DNA of 64,000 bases from Caryophanales bacterium (lineage in GTDB: Bacteria; Bacillota; Bacilli; Bacillales; Amphibacillaceae). The notes beneath the pieces were generated by a model. That model saw only the letters and a list, made by a program, of their open reading frames with translations. It was not told the DNA's origin and ran no database searches. Positions 61,780-64,000 of the stretch are shown piece by piece. Position 1 is the first letter of the stretch. Every line of letters starts with the position of its first letter. The position numbers and the translations under genes are program-made. The stretch is from NCBI GenBank assembly GCA_029257405.1, contig JARIBO010000055.1:186001-250000 (forward strand), read 5' to 3'.

Positions 61780-63312
61780 TTAATGTTTAAAATGACGCAT
61801 ACCTGTAGTGACCATCGCAATTCCATGTTCATTACATTTATCGATTGAATCTTGATCACGTTTTGATCCACCCGGTTGAATAATTGCTTTTACACCAGCT
61901 GCAATTGCCGCTTCAACCGTATCTGGCATTGGGAAAAACGCGTCTGAAGCAAGAACGGATCCTTTTGCTTTATCTCCTGCTTGTTCAAGTGCAATCACTG
62001 CTGCACCAATACGATTCATTTGACCCGCGCCAATTCCAACTGTTTGTTTATTTTTCGCGAGGACAATCGCATTTGATTTCACATGTTTTACAGCTTTCCA
62101 AGCAAATAATAAATCGTTTATTTCTGCTTCTGTCGGTGCTACTTCAGTAACAACTTTTAATTCATCTTTAGTAATTGTTCCTGAATCATTCGTTTGAACA
62201 AGTAAGCCACCTTTAACCGAAGTCATTTTTTCATAAACTTTGATATCTTCTTCCATTGGAATTGAAAGTAAACGAATGTTTTTCTTTTCTTGAAGCACGT
62301 CTAATGCTTCTATTGTAAAGCTTGGTGCAATAATGATCTCTAAGAATATTTCTTTCATTTGCTTAGCTGTATCAAGATCTACTTCACGGTTACATGCAAT
62401 AATCCCTCCAAAAATTGAGATTGGATCTGATTCATAAGCACGCGTAAATGAAGTCGCTAAGTCGTCAGCTAAACCAATACCACACGGATTCATATGCTTG
62501 ACCGCAACTGTTGCAGGTTGATCATATTCTAAAACAATTTCAAGTGCTGCGTTAGCATCTTGGATATTATTATATGATAACTCTTTACCATGCAACTGGT
62601 TTGCTGTTGCTAAACTAATGCCAGAGTAATTTGGTATTTCATAAAATGTTGCTTGTTGATGAGGATTTTCACCATATCTTAGTGACTGAACACGTTCAAA
62701 TGTTCTTGAAAAAGTTGGCGTAAATAAGTCCCCTGTTTCTTCAGTAAAGTAATTTGCAATCATCCCATCGTAATGTGCAGTATGACGGAATACTTCTGCT
62801 GCAAAGTTTTTGCGTACTTCTAAAGTTAATGCATCATTTTTAAGTAAGTCTAATGTACGCTCGTAGTTTGCTGGATCAACAATCACAACAACATCTTGAT
62901 AATTCTTTGCTGCAGCTCGAAGCATCGTTGGTCCACCAATATCGATGTTTTCTACTATTTCTTCATGCGAAACGTCATCTTTAGCTAATGTTTCTTTAAA
63001 CGGATAAAGATTTACAACAACAAGATCGATTGGATCAATTTCATTAGCTGCTAAGTCTTTTAAATGACTCTCATCACTTTTTTTAGCAAGCAATCCACCA
63101 TGAATATTAGGGTGTAATGTTTTTACGCGTCCTCCTAATATTTCTGGAAACTTAGTAATATCATCAACTGCAATTGCATTAACATTTGCTTCTTGGAGTT
63201 GTTTTAATGTGCCACCTGTTGATAATATTTCATAACCTAATTCATTTAATCCTTTAGCAAATTCAATAATACCTGTTTTATCTGAAACACTAATCAATGC
63301 TCTTTTTGTCAT
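61780..63312 (-). CDS. purH: Bifunctional AICAR transformylase/IMP cyclohydrolase
   Basis: ALISVSDKTGIIEFAK; GGRVKTLHPNIHGG; KHMNPCGIG; GAGQMNRI. Confidence 0.97.
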   Translation of the reverse strand: MTKRALISVSDKTGIIEFAKGLNELGYEILSTGGTLKQLQEANVNAIAVDDITKFPEILGGRVKTLHPNIHGGLLAKKSDESHLKDLAANEIDPIDLVVVNLYPFKETLAKDDVSHEEIVENIDIGGPTMLRAAAKNYQDVVVIVDPANYERTLDLLKNDALTLEVRKNFAAEVFRHTAHYDGMIANYFTEETGDLFTPTFSRTFERVQSLRYGENPHQQATFYEIPNYSGISLATANQLHGKELSYNNIQDANAALEIVLEYDQPATVAVKHMNPCGIGLADDLATSFTRAYESDPISIFGGIIACNREVDLDTAKQMKEIFLEIIIAPSFTIEALDVLQEKKNIRLLSIPMEEDIKVYEKMTSVKGGLLVQTNDSGTITKDELKVVTEVAPTEAEINDLLFAWKAVKHVKSNAIVLAKNKQTVGIGAGQMNRIGAAVIALEQAGDKAKGSVLASDAFFPMPDTVEAAIAAGVKAIIQPGGSKRDQDSIDKCNEHGIAMVTTGMRHFKH

Positions 63313-63323
63313 TAGTAAGCCCC

Positions 63324-63896
63324 TTACTCTTTTGTTAATTTATTTAATACACGTGGATAAATATTATGTTCAACTTGTTGAATCCTTCTTTGGAGTGATT
63401 CTTTTGTATCATGCGGGAATACTGTTACCGCTTCTTGTGCGATAATTTCACCTGTATCAATGCCTTCGTCTACATAATGAATCGTGACACCTGACACTTT
63501 AACGCCTGCATCAAGTGCTTGACCAACTGCATCAATCCCTCTAAATGAAGGGAGTAATGAAGGGTGAATATTAATGATTTTCCCTTTATATTCATCTAAA
63601 ATTGTTTCACCTAACACACGCATATACCCTGCTAAAACAATCCACTCTACGCGTGCTCTTTTTAATTGCTCTAATAATTCTTGCTCATATGCGCTTTTAT
63701 CTTCATAGTCGCTCGGATCAAATACAATCGTTTGAATGCCAAATGAAGCAGCTTTACCAATCACATGTGCTTTTGGTTTATCACTCACAAGACGCACAAC
63801 ATCAAAGTTACGATCTGGTGAATTCATAATTGCATCAAAATTACTTCCTGTTCCTGAAGCAAATACTGCTACATTTGCGCGTTTTTCCATATTCAT
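63324..63896 (-). CDS. purN: Phosphoribosylglycinamide formyltransferase
   Basis: VFASGTGSNFDAI; GYMRVLGETIL...NIHPSLLPSFRG. Confidence 0.96.
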   Translation of the reverse strand: MNMEKRANVAVFASGTGSNFDAIMNSPDRNFDVVRLVSDKPKAHVIGKAASFGIQTIVFDPSDYEDKSAYEQELLEQLKRARVEWIVLAGYMRVLGETILDEYKGKIINIHPSLLPSFRGIDAVGQALDAGVKVSGVTIHYVDEGIDTGEIIAQEAVTVFPHDTKESLQRRIQQVEHNIYPRVLNKLTKE

Positions 63897-64000
63897 TTAA
63901 ATTGAACCCCTTTTTGATCAATAATCGTTCCCATTTCAAATGCTGTTTCGCCTGACTCTTTTAAAATAGAAAGTGTTTGTGCTACGTCTTCTTGACTTAC
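63893..64000 (-). CDS. purM: Phosphoribosylformylglycinamidine cyclo-ligase C-terminus (truncated by window)
   Basis: ...VSQEDVAQTLSILKESGETAFEMGTIIDQKGVQFK*, ATGA overlap with purN start. Confidence 0.85.
   Translation of the reverse strand, partial: VSQEDVAQTLSILKESGETAFEMGTIIDQKGVQFK

Overview
This is a low-GC Firmicutes chromosomal window. camS and the pcrA/ligA/camS/gatCAB neighbourhood suggest Staphylococcaceae, but the genus is not determinable here. The content is mostly core housekeeping genes on the minus strand: yfhH-recX, clpE, a fatty-acid activation pair, a P1B4-type ATPase, cydABCD, ribDEBAH with an FMN riboswitch, ccdA/resA plus a two-component system, gatCAB, proline catabolism, camS-ligA-pcrA-pcrB-yerC-yerB-yerA and purMNHD. 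I recognised no rRNA, tRNA, CRISPR array, prophage or intact IS. No large undescribed gene system is evident. The most noteworthy signals are: (1) a plus-strand trio of pentapeptide protein, degenerate metallo-beta-lactamase-fold protein with a probable ATT start, and RCK membrane protein lacking a K+ filter; (2) a structured, U-tract-terminated candidate sRNA antisense to the gatCAB leader; (3) a stacked PerR/Fur operator region upstream of a PfeT-like ATPase; (4) an unlisted 31-aa zinc-ribbon microprotein; (5) several terminators whose stems include the 3' end of the upstream CDS; (6) candidate CtsR, FadR-like, CcpA and response-regulator sites. All assignments come from reading the sequence; no database search or folding program was run.
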